The position numbers and the translations under genes were made by a program. Under the pieces are notes generated by a model that saw only the letters and a program-made list of their open reading frames with translations, made no database searches and had not been told where the DNA came from. This document shows positions 1-8,236 of a DNA stretch of 64,000 nt, piece by piece (position 1 is the first letter of the stretch; each line of letters starts with the position of its first letter). The stretch is from an uncultured Pseudodesulfovibrio sp. (GTDB taxonomy: Bacteria; Desulfobacterota; Desulfovibrionia; Desulfovibrionales; Desulfovibrionaceae). Location: NCBI RefSeq assembly GCF_963677845.1, contig NZ_OY782498.1, positions 2,859,518 to 2,923,517 of the forward strand, given 5' to 3'.

Positions 1-500
1 TCGGGAACACCCGGAGTGCCGGGAACAACGGCTGCGGCAGAACCGGCAGCAGCCAAGAATGCGTCAGCATGGCCGTGATAGTTGCCGATGAACTTCACGA
101 ACTTGTTGCGGCCAGTATACCCTCGCGCCAAACGCAAAGCAGACATCGTGGCCTCAGTGCCGGAAGAGACCATGCGCATCATGTCCATGGAAGGGACAAG
201 CTTGTTGATGGCTTCGGCCAGAGCGACCTCGCCGAAACAGGGTGCACCATAGCTGGAGCCTTGATCAATGGCCTTGTGCGCAGCCTCGGATACGGCAGGG
301 TCCTGATGACCAAGAATCTGCGGTCCCCAGGAAAAAACGTAATCAATGTATTTGCGGCCATCAACATCGTACAGATACGCGCCTTTGGCGTTCTCGATGA
401 AGACAGGTTCAGCATTGACATACCTGCAAGCACGCAGGGGAGAATTGACACCGCCGGGCATAAGAGTCTGAGCCTTGGCGTAGAGTTCTTTTGAGTTCAT
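1..500 (-). CDS. hemL: Glutamate-1-semialdehyde 2,1-aminomutase, N-terminal part (cut by window edge)
   Basis: Converts glutamate-1-semialdehyde to 5-aminolevulinate, the last step of the C5 route to all tetrapyrroles; a cytoplasmic PLP enzyme. Reading leftward from the ATG at 500 gives about 166 codons that stay open to base 1. The N-terminus starts [20 protein letters not shown], followed by the family segments [26 protein letters not shown] and NYHGHAD, then a Gly/Ala/Pro stretch at the edge. These are typical HemL signatures. The PLP-binding lysine would lie outside the window. It sits 27 bases downstream of the siroheme-decarboxylase-like gene in the same direction, so the two are probably co-transcribed as a haem-pathway unit. 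Confidence 0.95.
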   Translation of the reverse strand, partial: MNSKELYAKAQTLMPGGVNSPLRACRYVNAEPVFIENAKGAYLYDVDGRKYIDYVFSWGPQILGHQDPAVSEAAHKAIDQGSSYGAPCFGEVALAEAINKLVPSMDMMRMVSSGTEATMSALRLARGYTGRNKFVKFIGNYHGHADAFLAAAGSAAAVVPGTPGVP

Positions 501-527
501 GACAGCCTCGAATATGTATCGAATTAT

Positions 528-1004
528 TTATTTGAAATAGACCATGGAGGTCTTCTTGAGCTCTTTGAGAGACTTCAACACGCAGTTGTCGTCGATACCG
601 ATGATCTGCTCCAGTTCGGCCACCACTTCATTGGCATGCCCAGGCCGTTCGCCGTGAATCATCGTATATAAATTGTACGTCCACTCCGGGTAGGTGCGAC
701 GGATATAACAATGAGATATCTCGGGCCGAGCCGCACAAATTTCGCCAATCTCATCACTCCGTTCCTCCGGCACGCGCCACGCCACCATGGCGTTGTGGCC
801 GTAGCCTGCCTTCTGATGTCTGAGCGTAGCCCCGAAGCGACGAATAATCTTGCGCTCCTTGAGGTCGGCCAAAAGGTTGATGACATCCTGCTCGTCCACG
901 CCCACTGCCTCGGCAATAGTCTTGAACGGCTGCTCGGTGTCCGGCAGATCAGTGCCTGCCAGAGCGAGTATCCTTTCTTCGGTCTCGGTAAATTGTATAG
1001 CCAT
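528..1004 (-). CDS. Siroheme decarboxylase subunit (AhbA/AhbB type, Lrp/AsnC fold)
   Basis: 158 aa, start chosen at MAIQFTETEERIL (ATG at 1004). The open frame runs further upstream, but that would cross the divergent intergenic region towards gpsA. An N-terminal helix-turn-helix of AsnC type (about residues 15-60, ending KIIRRFGATLRHQ) precedes an Lrp-like ligand domain containing GYGHNAMVAWRVPEE, SHCYIRRTYPEWTYNLYTM and a conserved HG. This combination marks the AhbA/AhbB proteins, which decarboxylate siroheme to 12,18-didecarboxysiroheme in the alternative haem pathway of sulfate reducers. Adjacent hemL supports that role over a transcriptional regulator. AhbA and AhbB are paralogues and I cannot decide which this is; the partner is not in the window. 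Confidence 0.85.
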   Translation of the reverse strand: MAIQFTETEERILALAGTDLPDTEQPFKTIAEAVGVDEQDVINLLADLKERKIIRRFGATLRHQKAGYGHNAMVAWRVPEERSDEIGEICAARPEISHCYIRRTYPEWTYNLYTMIHGERPGHANEVVAELEQIIGIDDNCVLKSLKELKKTSMVYFK

Positions 1005-1144
1005 GGGAGGGTCTATACATCCGGCTGAAACAGGATGCAACCATGTGCACGATTTCATCTCACTGCCCCCAGATTGAGGACTTGCCACCAACTCCCGCCC
1101 CACGTATGCTAAAAAACTGTATAAAGCACGAAAGGAGTCCTTGC

Positions 1145-2137
1145 ATGAAAATAGCAGTTCTGGGCGCAGGTGCCTGGGGAACAACCCTGGCCGACATGCT
1201 CGCAAAGAACGATGTAAACACCACTTTATGGGCACGTGAGCCTGAAGTGGTGGCCAATATCCGTGAAAAAAGAGAAAATTCAACTTTTCTTCCGGGCGTC
1301 ACCCTGTCCGAAAAGCTCAATATTGAATCCGACCCTGAAACAGCTTTTGCCGGCGCCGACTACTTTTTGGTCGTCATCCCCAGTCAATTCATCCGGCCCG
1401 CCCTTGAAGGGTTCCGGGATATCCTGCCGATGAATCCGGTAATCGTCTGTGCTTCAAAAGGCATCGAACTGAATTCTCTGGCCCCCATGTCTCGTGTGGT
1501 CGCCGAAGCACTTGAAGGTAAACGTCCCCGTTACGCATCGCTGTCCGGGCCATCCTTTGCCGCCGAGGTCTCCGCCGACATGCCCACATCCGTTTCTCTG
1601 GGCTGTGAAGACCATGAGCTTGGCCGTGAATTACAGGAAGCTTTTTCCACTCCATTTTTCCGAGTCTATTTCACGCCCGATTATCGCGGCGTGGAGCTGG
1701 GCGGTGCGGTCAAGAATGTTATCGCCATCGCCGCAGGCATGGCCGATGGTCTCAATTTCGGCCATGACGCCAGAGCCGCACTCATCACCCGAGGACTGGC
1801 CGAACTGAGCCGCCTTGGTGAAGCCATGGGTGGACAGGAGCGTACCTTCATGGGGTTGTCCGGCATGGGTGATCTCGTGTTGACCTGTACCGGCGACCTT
1901 TCCCGCAACCGACAGGTGGGCTTGAAACTCGGTCAGGGCCAAAAGCTCGACGACATCATCAATGAGATGAAAGCAGTGGCCGAAGGCGTCAAAACCACCA
2001 AGTCCCTCTACGACCTTTCCAAAAAGCTCAACGTGGAATTGCCCATTACAGACCAAGTGTATAAGATACTCTATGAAGACAAGGACCCGGCTCAGGCCAC
2101 TCGTGACTTGATGAACCGGGATTTAAAAGACGAATAA
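1145..2137 (+). CDS. gpsA: Glycerol-3-phosphate dehydrogenase [NAD(P)+]
   Basis: 330 aa cytoplasmic enzyme that reduces dihydroxyacetone phosphate to sn-glycerol-3-phosphate for phospholipid synthesis. The N-terminus MKIAVLGAGAWGTTLA carries the Rossmann GxGxxG (residues 7-12). VICASKGIE, SLSGPSFAAEV, the catalytic-lysine segment GGAVKNVIAIAAG and GLSGMGDLVLTCTGDLSRN follow in the usual order, and the length matches the family. The ATG at 1145 has AAAGGAG 7 bases upstream; the in-frame extension to 1043 lacks a ribosome site. It is divergent from the ahb gene across about 140 bp, and the lipoprotein gene follows 13 bp after its stop. Confidence 0.97.
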   Translation: MKIAVLGAGAWGTTLADMLAKNDVNTTLWAREPEVVANIREKRENSTFLPGVTLSEKLNIESDPETAFAGADYFLVVIPSQFIRPALEGFRDILPMNPVIVCASKGIELNSLAPMSRVVAEALEGKRPRYASLSGPSFAAEVSADMPTSVSLGCEDHELGRELQEAFSTPFFRVYFTPDYRGVELGGAVKNVIAIAAGMADGLNFGHDARAALITRGLAELSRLGEAMGGQERTFMGLSGMGDLVLTCTGDLSRNRQVGLKLGQGQKLDDIINEMKAVAEGVKTTKSLYDLSKKLNVELPITDQVYKILYEDKDPAQATRDLMNRDLKDE

Positions 2138-2150
2138 ACAGGGAGTCGCC

Positions 2151-2429
2151 ATGCGCCAGCTCGTTCTCACCGTGAGTCTCATTATTTTGACACTCGCCCT
2201 GCTCATGTTCTCGGGATGTTCCAGAGCATGGTATCATTCGGACCTCAGCGGCGCGGCGGCTGACGAACAGTTCGCCAAGGACTCGGACGACTGCAAGCTC
2301 AATGCAATGGACATGTATCCGCTGGATAAGCACATGCAGTCCCAAGGCTACGAAAAGTGCCTGCAGGAAAAAGGCTGGATGCATCAGCGCGACTACGACG
2401 GAATCCGCTTCGAAACCAAACCCAGATAA
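2151..2429 (+). CDS. Small lipoprotein of unknown function
   Basis: 92 aa. The N-terminus MRQLVLTVSLIILTLALLMF is a hydrophobic signal peptide ending in FSGC (Cys24), a type II lipobox, so the mature protein would be about 69 residues, lipid-anchored on the periplasmic side. The mature part is polar, with two further cysteines (DDCKLNAMDMYP and YEKCLQEKGW) and a C-terminal MHQRDYDGIRFE. I do not recognise a named domain; the pattern with a spaced Cys pair and YEKCLQEKGW is common in small surface lipoproteins of proteobacteria. It lies between gpsA (13 bp) and the SDR-DUF2867 gene (12 bp), probably in one transcript. Confidence 0.8.
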   Translation: MRQLVLTVSLIILTLALLMFSGCSRAWYHSDLSGAAADEQFAKDSDDCKLNAMDMYPLDKHMQSQGYEKCLQEKGWMHQRDYDGIRFETKPR

Positions 2430-2441
2430 TCGGGGGACACC

Positions 2442-3944
2442 ATGACTCACGGTCCGGTTCTGGTTCTTGGCTCCACGGGCTATGTTGGCGGACGGCTCGT
2501 CCCGCTCCTTTTGGAAAAAGGATTCACCGTGCGCGCTGCTGGACGGAGCGTGGAGAAAATCAAGGCTCGATCATGGGGCGACAATCCCAATGTCGAGGCT
2601 ATCCAAGCGGATATGCATGATGCAGACAGCCTGAGTCGTGCTGCCAAAGGATGTACTGCAGCCTTCTATCTGGTCCACTCCATGAGCAGCCCCGGCCGGG
2701 ATTTTGCGGAACAAGAACGTGACGCGGCCTACAACATGGTCACGGCAGCGCAACACGCGGACCTGTCGCGTATCATCTACTTGGGTGGCCTTGGCGAAGA
2801 CCATGAAGACCACCCGCTGTCCAAACACCTTCGCTCCCGCGCCGAGGTAAGCCGTATCCTCGCCCTTGGTCCGGCCAAAGTAACGACCTTGCGTGCCGCA
2901 CAAATAGTCGGGTCCGGCTCTTCTTCATTCGAGTTGGTGCGATATCTTGCGGACCGTCTCCCGTTCATGATCACTCCCAAATGGGTACGGACAAAGACCC
3001 AACCCATTTCCATACGAAATGTACTCGGCTACTTGGTCGGTTGTCTGGAAAACGATGAGACAGCGGGGTTGACGTTGGATATCGGAGGACCGGACATCCT
3101 CTCCTATCAGGAACTGTTTCAACTCTACGCTGAAGTAGCCGGTATTCCCAAGCGGCGCATTTATCCATTCCCCTTTCTCTCGCCGCGCCTTTCGTCTTTC
3201 TGGGTGTCCATGATCACTCCCATGCCCATGACCCTGTCCAGATCACTGATCGAAGGGTTGCGTAATGAGGTTATCTGCCGGGACGACCGCATCCGTACAC
3301 TGGTCCCGCAAGAACTTGTGTCCTGCCATGAGGCCATTCGTCTGGCTCTGGACAAGACCGAACACCAAAAAGTGGAGACCTGTCTTTTTGACGTAGGCAG
3401 TGCATGTATGCCGGAATGGGCATCGGAGAACGACCCCAAGTATGCTGGCGGCACCCGGTTTGAAATGGGCTACAAAGCCCGACTTCAAGGCAATCCGACA
3501 AAAGTATGGAAAGTGGTCACACGCATTGGCGGCGAACAGGGATGGTATTACGGCGACCCGCTCTGGCGGCTACGCGGATTCATCGATCGAATTCTGGCTG
3601 GGCCGGGACTGAAACGCGGCAGACCGCATGGCAACGGCACCCCGCGTGTGGGTGACGCCCTCGACTTCTGGCGGGTTTTGGCCAGTGATGAAGGCCGCAG
3701 GCTGTTACTTCTGGCTGAAATGCGTCTGCCCGGAGAGGCCTTGCTGGATTTCAAATTCGATTCGCAATGGGGCAATGCCGTAGACTTGTCCATGACCGCC
3801 AAATTCCTCCCCAAAGGACTGACCGGCATTCTCTACTGGTATGCCATGTACCCCTTCCATGTGGTCTTGTTCAAAAATATTCTCAAAAATATTTCCGACC
3901 TGGCGGGAACCCACCTTTACGAACCGCCACGCCGAGTCGACTAG
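2442..3944 (+). CDS. SDR-type NAD(P)-binding protein fused to a DUF2867 domain
   Basis: 500 aa. Residues 1 to about 300 form an atypical/extended SDR domain: VLVLGSTGYVGGRLVPLLLE (Rossmann glycines), YLVHSMSS and RIIYLGGLGED. About residues 335-495 match the C-terminal DUF2867 half of the same multidomain family (MGYKARLQGNPTKVWKVVTRIGGEQGWYYGD is broken here by rule: key parts are KVWKVV, GWYYGD and WRLRG). Family members are usually annotated as NAD-dependent epimerase-like or DUF2867 proteins with unknown substrate. It starts 12 bp after the lipoprotein gene, with GGGGGACA before the ATG, and ends 7 bp before cbiD. The substrate cannot be read from the sequence. Confidence 0.85.
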   Translation: MTHGPVLVLGSTGYVGGRLVPLLLEKGFTVRAAGRSVEKIKARSWGDNPNVEAIQADMHDADSLSRAAKGCTAAFYLVHSMSSPGRDFAEQERDAAYNMVTAAQHADLSRIIYLGGLGEDHEDHPLSKHLRSRAEVSRILALGPAKVTTLRAAQIVGSGSSSFELVRYLADRLPFMITPKWVRTKTQPISIRNVLGYLVGCLENDETAGLTLDIGGPDILSYQELFQLYAEVAGIPKRRIYPFPFLSPRLSSFWVSMITPMPMTLSRSLIEGLRNEVICRDDRIRTLVPQELVSCHEAIRLALDKTEHQKVETCLFDVGSACMPEWASENDPKYAGGTRFEMGYKARLQGNPTKVWKVVTRIGGEQGWYYGDPLWRLRGFIDRILAGPGLKRGRPHGNGTPRVGDALDFWRVLASDEGRRLLLLAEMRLPGEALLDFKFDSQWGNAVDLSMTAKFLPKGLTGILYWYAMYPFHVVLFKNILKNISDLAGTHLYEPPRRVD

Positions 3945-3951
3945 GATCAGA

Positions 3952-5028
3952 ATGGCCGAAAAACTTCGTACAGGACGAACCACCGGATCGTGCGCTTCGG
4001 CAGCGGCCATGGCGGGAGTCCTCTTCCTTTTGACTCGGGCACAACCCGACTCGGTAAACATCCCCCTACCTCCCGGCGGCACACTGACTGTTCCCATTGA
4101 GCGATACAATCCCGAGGGGAAAACCGTGCGGGTTACCGTCATCAAAGACGGTGGTGACGACCCTGACGCAACTCACGGATGTGAAATCCAAGCTGTTGTC
4201 TCCGTCGACACAATGACCCACGGCGAACTGTCTGTGGACGTTGATGGGGGAAGAGGAGTAGGCCGCGTCACTCTGCCCGGTCTGCCCGTTGAGGTGGGCA
4301 AGGCAGCCATCAATCCCGAACCGCTCCGCCAGATTGAGAAAGCTATACTCACAGCCGCCCCTTCTCTGACACACGGCCAAATCTCAGTTTTGATCGAAGT
4401 CCCGGAAGGGAAGAATATCGCCCACAAGACCATGAACGCCCGACTGGGCATCGTCGACGGCATTTCTATCCTCGGCACACAGGGAATCGTCAAACCGTTT
4501 TCCCATGATTCATGGCGCGCCACGGTCGCAGAAGGGTTGGATGTGGCCAAGGCGCAGGGATTGGATTACGCAATTTTCACCACGGGGAGACGGTCTGAAC
4601 GACTCTATCTGGAACACAGCCCGACCACCCCGGAGTTGGCACTGATTCAGGCTGCGGACTTCTTCGAATTTTCCATGCAGGCCGCAGCAAAACGCGGCTT
4701 TACGCATGTCACATGGAGCATGTTTTTCGGCAAATTGGTCAAACAAGCGCAAGGACTTTCTTATACCCATGCCAAAACACATCCGGTTGACTTCGACCAA
4801 CTGGCCGACTGGTGCGAAGAAGCAGGAGTCGCCGCGCCCTATCTTCCGACCATCCGAGAAGCCAACACCGCCGTGCAGGTCCTCGGCATGCTGATTGATG
4901 ATCCGGCACGGCCCGCCCTTATTAATATTCTTGTCAATGAAGCGAAACGAAACGCAGAGGCCTTTGCGGACAACCGAATATCCGTCAACTACCAAATCTA
5001 TAATTTTGACGGTTCCACATTGCGATAA
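3952..5028 (+). CDS. cbiD: Cobalt-precorrin-5B (C1)-methyltransferase
   Basis: 358 aa, start at MAEKLRTGRTTGSCASAAA (ATG at 3952, 7 bp after the preceding stop). CbiD methylates C1 of cobalt-precorrin-5B using SAM in the anaerobic cobalamin pathway. The N-terminal LRTGRTTGSCASAAA is the CbiD signature. KDGGDDPDATHG, LGIVDGISILGTQGIVKPFS and FTTGRRSE follow in family order, and the length is normal. The longer frame from 3841 would overlap the previous gene by over 100 bp and is rejected. Other cobalamin genes lie at 6.9, 18.9, 25.2 and 56.9 kb, so the pathway is scattered. Confidence 0.96.
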   Translation: MAEKLRTGRTTGSCASAAAMAGVLFLLTRAQPDSVNIPLPPGGTLTVPIERYNPEGKTVRVTVIKDGGDDPDATHGCEIQAVVSVDTMTHGELSVDVDGGRGVGRVTLPGLPVEVGKAAINPEPLRQIEKAILTAAPSLTHGQISVLIEVPEGKNIAHKTMNARLGIVDGISILGTQGIVKPFSHDSWRATVAEGLDVAKAQGLDYAIFTTGRRSERLYLEHSPTTPELALIQAADFFEFSMQAAAKRGFTHVTWSMFFGKLVKQAQGLSYTHAKTHPVDFDQLADWCEEAGVAAPYLPTIREANTAVQVLGMLIDDPARPALINILVNEAKRNAEAFADNRISVNYQIYNFDGSTLR

Positions 5029-5104
5029 CTCAACCCCATTCTCTACAAAAAAACTCTTTTTTTACAATTGCCTCGGTAAAGAAAGCATCCGCATCTTCCG
5101 ATAG

Positions 5105-5232
5105 AACCATAGGGGAGACGTGTACGGTTTCGCACACGATGTTCAACTTTGGTCGAGCGCCCCATGGGAGACTCTGGCTCTGCACCACGTATCCGTGCGT
5201 CAGGGCTGAAACATCAGTGTAAAGGGGCGCAC
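5105..5232 (+). ncRNA. Candidate structured leader RNA upstream of the glycosyltransferase
   Basis: About 130 bases between cbiD and the glycosyltransferase ATG fold into nested helices. A first hairpin is CGTGT/ACACG near 5115-5135. A long-range helix pairs GCGCCCC (about 5156-5162) with GGGGCGC (5224-5230), which lies directly before the ATG at 5233 and contains the only purine-rich ribosome-site candidate. Inside it, GGCTCTG (about 5174-5180) pairs with CAGGGCT (about 5201-5207), capped by CACG-TATC-CGTG. Sequestering the ribosome site is what a translational riboswitch or thermosensor would do. I could not match it to a riboswitch class that I know. The pairing is seen; the regulatory role is inferred. 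Confidence 0.45.
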
Positions 5233-6072
5233 ATGCCAAGGGTGTCTATTGTTATACCCAACTACAACTATGGCCGATTTGCCGACAGACTTTTCGGCTC
5301 CATAGCCACACAATCCATGCCGCTTGAAGATATGGAAATATTCTTTGTTGACGACGGCAGCAGTGACGATTCGCTAGAGCGAGCAACTCACTGGGCGACA
5401 CACATTCCCTGTGAACGATTTAAAATCATCCCATTGTCCCGAATCGGCAAACCCGGCCCGGTACGAAACCATGGGCTGGCACTCGCAACAGGTGAATACC
5501 TGTTCTGCATGGATCCAGACGACACACTGCACCCAGAATATCTGGCTCGATGCGTCAACACGCTTGAGAACACACCAAAAATTGACTTGATCTATACGGA
5601 TTACCGGGAAAACACCTTTACTGAATCCCGTGATGTAGAACTCCCCAAATTCAATCAGGGGTTGTTGCGTATGCAAAACATTCTACCAAGCACAGCCGTC
5701 TACCGGCGTGAAGTTTGGGACGCAGGCGTTCGTTACCGCGACAACACCGAATATGAAGACTGGGATTATTGGATACAATGCCTGATGGCGGGAGCCAATT
5801 TTATTCGCCTCCCTGAAGTTCTCTATAATTATGAAATTCACACTTCAAATTTCTCCCATCATGCACAAAAAAACGATGGGCATGCCAAGGCGCAAATCGT
5901 TTTGAACAACGAATCTTTTTTCCACCCCCTCGTTCAGGAATGGGCAACGGATTACATGCGGGGAAGACTCCATTCACAGGCCTTTCAAAGAGGCCACATC
6001 CCAAGCCCGAAAGATGTACGAGCCTTGCTGAAAACCGTGGAACAAAAAGTTTTCAAGGCATCGGGATTCTAA
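5233..6072 (+). CDS. Family 2 glycosyltransferase
   Basis: 279 aa from the ATG at 5233 (MPRVSIVIPNYNYGRFADRL). The frame is open back to 5149, but those codons run through the foldable leader. GT-A fold features are the N-terminal VSIVIPNYNYG, FVDDGSSDDS and the DxD-like metal site FCMDPDDT. An acceptor-domain segment reads YEDWDYWIQCLMAGA, where ED is the likely catalytic base region. Such enzymes transfer a sugar from a nucleotide sugar, usually for surface polysaccharide or glycan; donor and acceptor are unknown. It stands alone between cbiD and a convergent terminator, so it is probably monocistronic. The C-terminus lacks membrane segments. Confidence 0.88.
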   Translation: MPRVSIVIPNYNYGRFADRLFGSIATQSMPLEDMEIFFVDDGSSDDSLERATHWATHIPCERFKIIPLSRIGKPGPVRNHGLALATGEYLFCMDPDDTLHPEYLARCVNTLENTPKIDLIYTDYRENTFTESRDVELPKFNQGLLRMQNILPSTAVYRREVWDAGVRYRDNTEYEDWDYWIQCLMAGANFIRLPEVLYNYEIHTSNFSHHAQKNDGHAKAQIVLNNESFFHPLVQEWATDYMRGRLHSQAFQRGHIPSPKDVRALLKTVEQKVFKASGF

Positions 6073-6087
6073 TCCGAATACCAATAA

Positions 6088-6124
6088 AAAAAGGACTGTG
6101 TGAAATCACACAGCCCTTTTTTTA
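6088..6124. terminator. Bidirectional terminator between the glycosyltransferase and fsa genes
   Basis: A perfect GGACTGTGTG / CACACAGCCC-type stem with loop AAAT is flanked by an A run on the left and a T run on the right, so it can serve both converging genes. Confidence 0.85.
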
Positions 6125-6143
6125 TATCAGATGGGATAATTCA

Positions 6144-6791
6144 TCATTCGTTCTGAAAGGCTTCCCAATCGGCCAAAAATGTAGCCAACCCCTTATCCGT
6201 CAAGGGGTGTTGCATCAGCTGCATGATGGTGGCGTATGGCAAAGTAACCACGTCCGCACCGATCAAACCGGATTCAATGACATGCATGGGATGTCGCACA
6301 GATGCCACCAAAATTTTAGTCGCAAAGCTGTAGTTGTCGAAGATGGTCCGCATCTGGTCCACGCTTTCCATGCCGGACTGCCCCAGTCCATCAAGTCGAC
6401 CCACAAAAGGCGAAACATAGGTTGCCCCGAGCTTGGCTGCCAGCAATGCCTGTGACGGAGAAAAAACCAGTGTAACGTTGGTCTTGATTTCACGTTCACG
6501 CAACTCCTTAAGCGCTTTGAGGCCTTCCGGGATCATAGGAATTTTAACCACCACATTCGGACCGAAGGAAACGAGGTCCTTGGCTTCCTTGATCATCTCC
6601 TCGTGAGTAGTACCTATAACTTCAAGCGAAACAGGACCATCAACGGCGTCACATATAAGTGAAGCCTGCTCACGCCAGTCGCCTCCCTCACGGGACATAA
6701 GCGTCGGGTTCGTGGTCACGCCATCAAGCAAACCGAGTTCATTGACTTCGCGTATCTGGTCCAGATTGGCCGTATCCAGAAAGAATTCCAT
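6144..6791 (-). CDS. fsa: Transaldolase-like fructose-6-phosphate aldolase (TalC/MipB family)
   Basis: 215 aa, the normal size of the short transaldolase subfamily. The N-terminus MEFFLDTANLDQIREVNELG and GVTTNPTLMSREG are signatures. The Schiff-base lysine is in NVVVKIPMIPEG, followed by TNVTLVFSPSQALLAAKLGATYVSPFVGRLDG. It acts in sugar-phosphate interconversion in the cytoplasm, either as transaldolase or as F6P aldolase; sequence alone does not decide between these. AAGGAGG stands 6 bases before the ATG at 6791. It is divergent from cbiET (about 150 bp) and convergent with the glycosyltransferase gene. Confidence 0.93.
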   Translation of the reverse strand: MEFFLDTANLDQIREVNELGLLDGVTTNPTLMSREGGDWREQASLICDAVDGPVSLEVIGTTHEEMIKEAKDLVSFGPNVVVKIPMIPEGLKALKELREREIKTNVTLVFSPSQALLAAKLGATYVSPFVGRLDGLGQSGMESVDQMRTIFDNYSFATKILVASVRHPMHVIESGLIGADVVTLPYATIMQLMQHPLTDKGLATFLADWEAFQNE

Positions 6792-6943
6792 GTGTCCTCC
6801 TTATGAGACCGGTGCAGAATATTCCACGTATTGATTATGCCGTGCATAGCATACTCGAAAAAGAGTGGAAACCTTCCGCAAACGTTTTCGATTCCACAAC
6901 CATTCTCCTTTCACCTTTCTTCGGTTTCGTTTACATTAGCCGC

Positions 6944-8188
6944 ATGTCGATCATGGAACCCATCAAAATACTCGGACTTTCACCCGGCGCACTCGAAATT
7001 TCGAACGCTGCCAGAAAGACTCTAGCCACTGCCAATCTGGTCGTCGGCGGCAAGCGATTGCTTGCAGCCTGTCAAGACGCAATCTCACCCAAAAATTGTG
7101 CGACACTACCTATCACAGGCCCTCTGCCGCCAATTATCGACACGATCCGCAAAGCAGCGAAAGTCGGTGACTCCGTAGTGGTGCTCGCAGATGGGGACCC
7201 GCTCTTTTTCGGCATCGGCAAACGATTGGGTGAAGACCTTGGTCGAGAAAACATCGTTGTTGAACCGAATATTTCCACAATGCAACTGGCTGCTGCCCGA
7301 CTCAAATTGCCATGGCAGAAAATGGATTTCGTCTCCCTGCATGGACGCGACGATTTTGCACCACTCTATGCCGCGCTGGTCAGAGCCGATCTCATCGCAG
7401 TTTTTACCGATAAGGAAAACACTCCCGCAGAAATCGCACGAGCTTTGCTCGAACGCGGTGCCGACTGCTTTGCCATGACTGTCCTTGAAGATCTCGGCTC
7501 ACCAGAGGAACAAATTCGTCCTCTGGCTCTCCCCGACACATGGGGGATGGAATTTTCGAACCTCAATCTGGTCATATTGGAACGTTTGTATCCACCGGAA
7601 ATCGAATTGACACTTGGTATCCCTGATCATTTCTATCTGCATCAGAAAAACCTGATCACCAAATTACCTGTGCGGGCCACTGGCCTTGCCCATCTTAATG
7701 TCGAACCGGACTCCACGGTCTGGGACCTCGGCGCAGGTTGTGGTTCAGTTTCCATAGAGGCATCTCATTTAGCCCGACGTGGCCGTGTCTTTGCCGTAGA
7801 AAGGCACAAAACCCGTGCGGCCATGATTCGTGAGAACATCCGACGTACCGGCGCATGGCTGGTCGACACGGTGCTCGGCGCAATGCCTGACTCACTCGAA
7901 GGACTGCCTGAACCGGACCGCATTTTCATCGGCGGAGGGCTGGGTGGTGAATCGAATCAAAAAACGTCCCTGCTCGCCGTTGCCTGTGATCGACTCAAGC
8001 CAAGGGGACGCATGGTCGTCCACTGCATCCTGCTTGATTCCCTGCATGAGGCCAAAGACCATTTCCAGAAACTCGGCTGGCATTTCGGCGTGACCCAGCT
8101 TCAGGCCTCGGCCACTGATTCTCTAGCCGGAGACCTTCGCTTCAAGGCACAAAATCCTGTTTTCGTTTTATGGGCTGAAAAACCTTAG
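6944..8188 (+). CDS. cbiET: Cobalt-precorrin-7 C5-methyltransferase / precorrin-6B C15-methyltransferase fusion (CbiE-CbiT)
   Basis: 414 aa from MSIMEPIKILGLSPG (ATG at 6944; MEPIKIL at 6953 is also possible, and neither has a strong ribosome site). Residues 1 to about 205 are a tetrapyrrole methylase: LVVGGKRLL, VVVLADGDPLFFGIGKRL and VEPNISTMQLAAARL. The remainder is a class I SAM methyltransferase of the CbiT type: DLGAGCGSVSIEASHLA, VFAVERHKTRA, and the IFIGGGLGG signature. Together they methylate C5 and C15 and decarboxylate the acetate side chain in anaerobic B12 synthesis. The fused form is called CobL/CbiET. The longer frame from 6803 would fall in the divergent promoter region. Confidence 0.95.
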   Translation: MSIMEPIKILGLSPGALEISNAARKTLATANLVVGGKRLLAACQDAISPKNCATLPITGPLPPIIDTIRKAAKVGDSVVVLADGDPLFFGIGKRLGEDLGRENIVVEPNISTMQLAAARLKLPWQKMDFVSLHGRDDFAPLYAALVRADLIAVFTDKENTPAEIARALLERGADCFAMTVLEDLGSPEEQIRPLALPDTWGMEFSNLNLVILERLYPPEIELTLGIPDHFYLHQKNLITKLPVRATGLAHLNVEPDSTVWDLGAGCGSVSIEASHLARRGRVFAVERHKTRAAMIRENIRRTGAWLVDTVLGAMPDSLEGLPEPDRIFIGGGLGGESNQKTSLLAVACDRLKPRGRMVVHCILLDSLHEAKDHFQKLGWHFGVTQLQASATDSLAGDLRFKAQNPVFVLWAEKP

Positions 8189-8236
8189 AAACTGCTAAAA
8201 GTATTATTATTGGCAGCCCACACACCATAGAGTACC

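Noticed and set aside
1005-1283. Upstream extension of the siroheme-decarboxylase frame to 251 aa
   Set aside because: The extra codons run through the divergent intergenic region and into gpsA, and the family length fits the shorter start.
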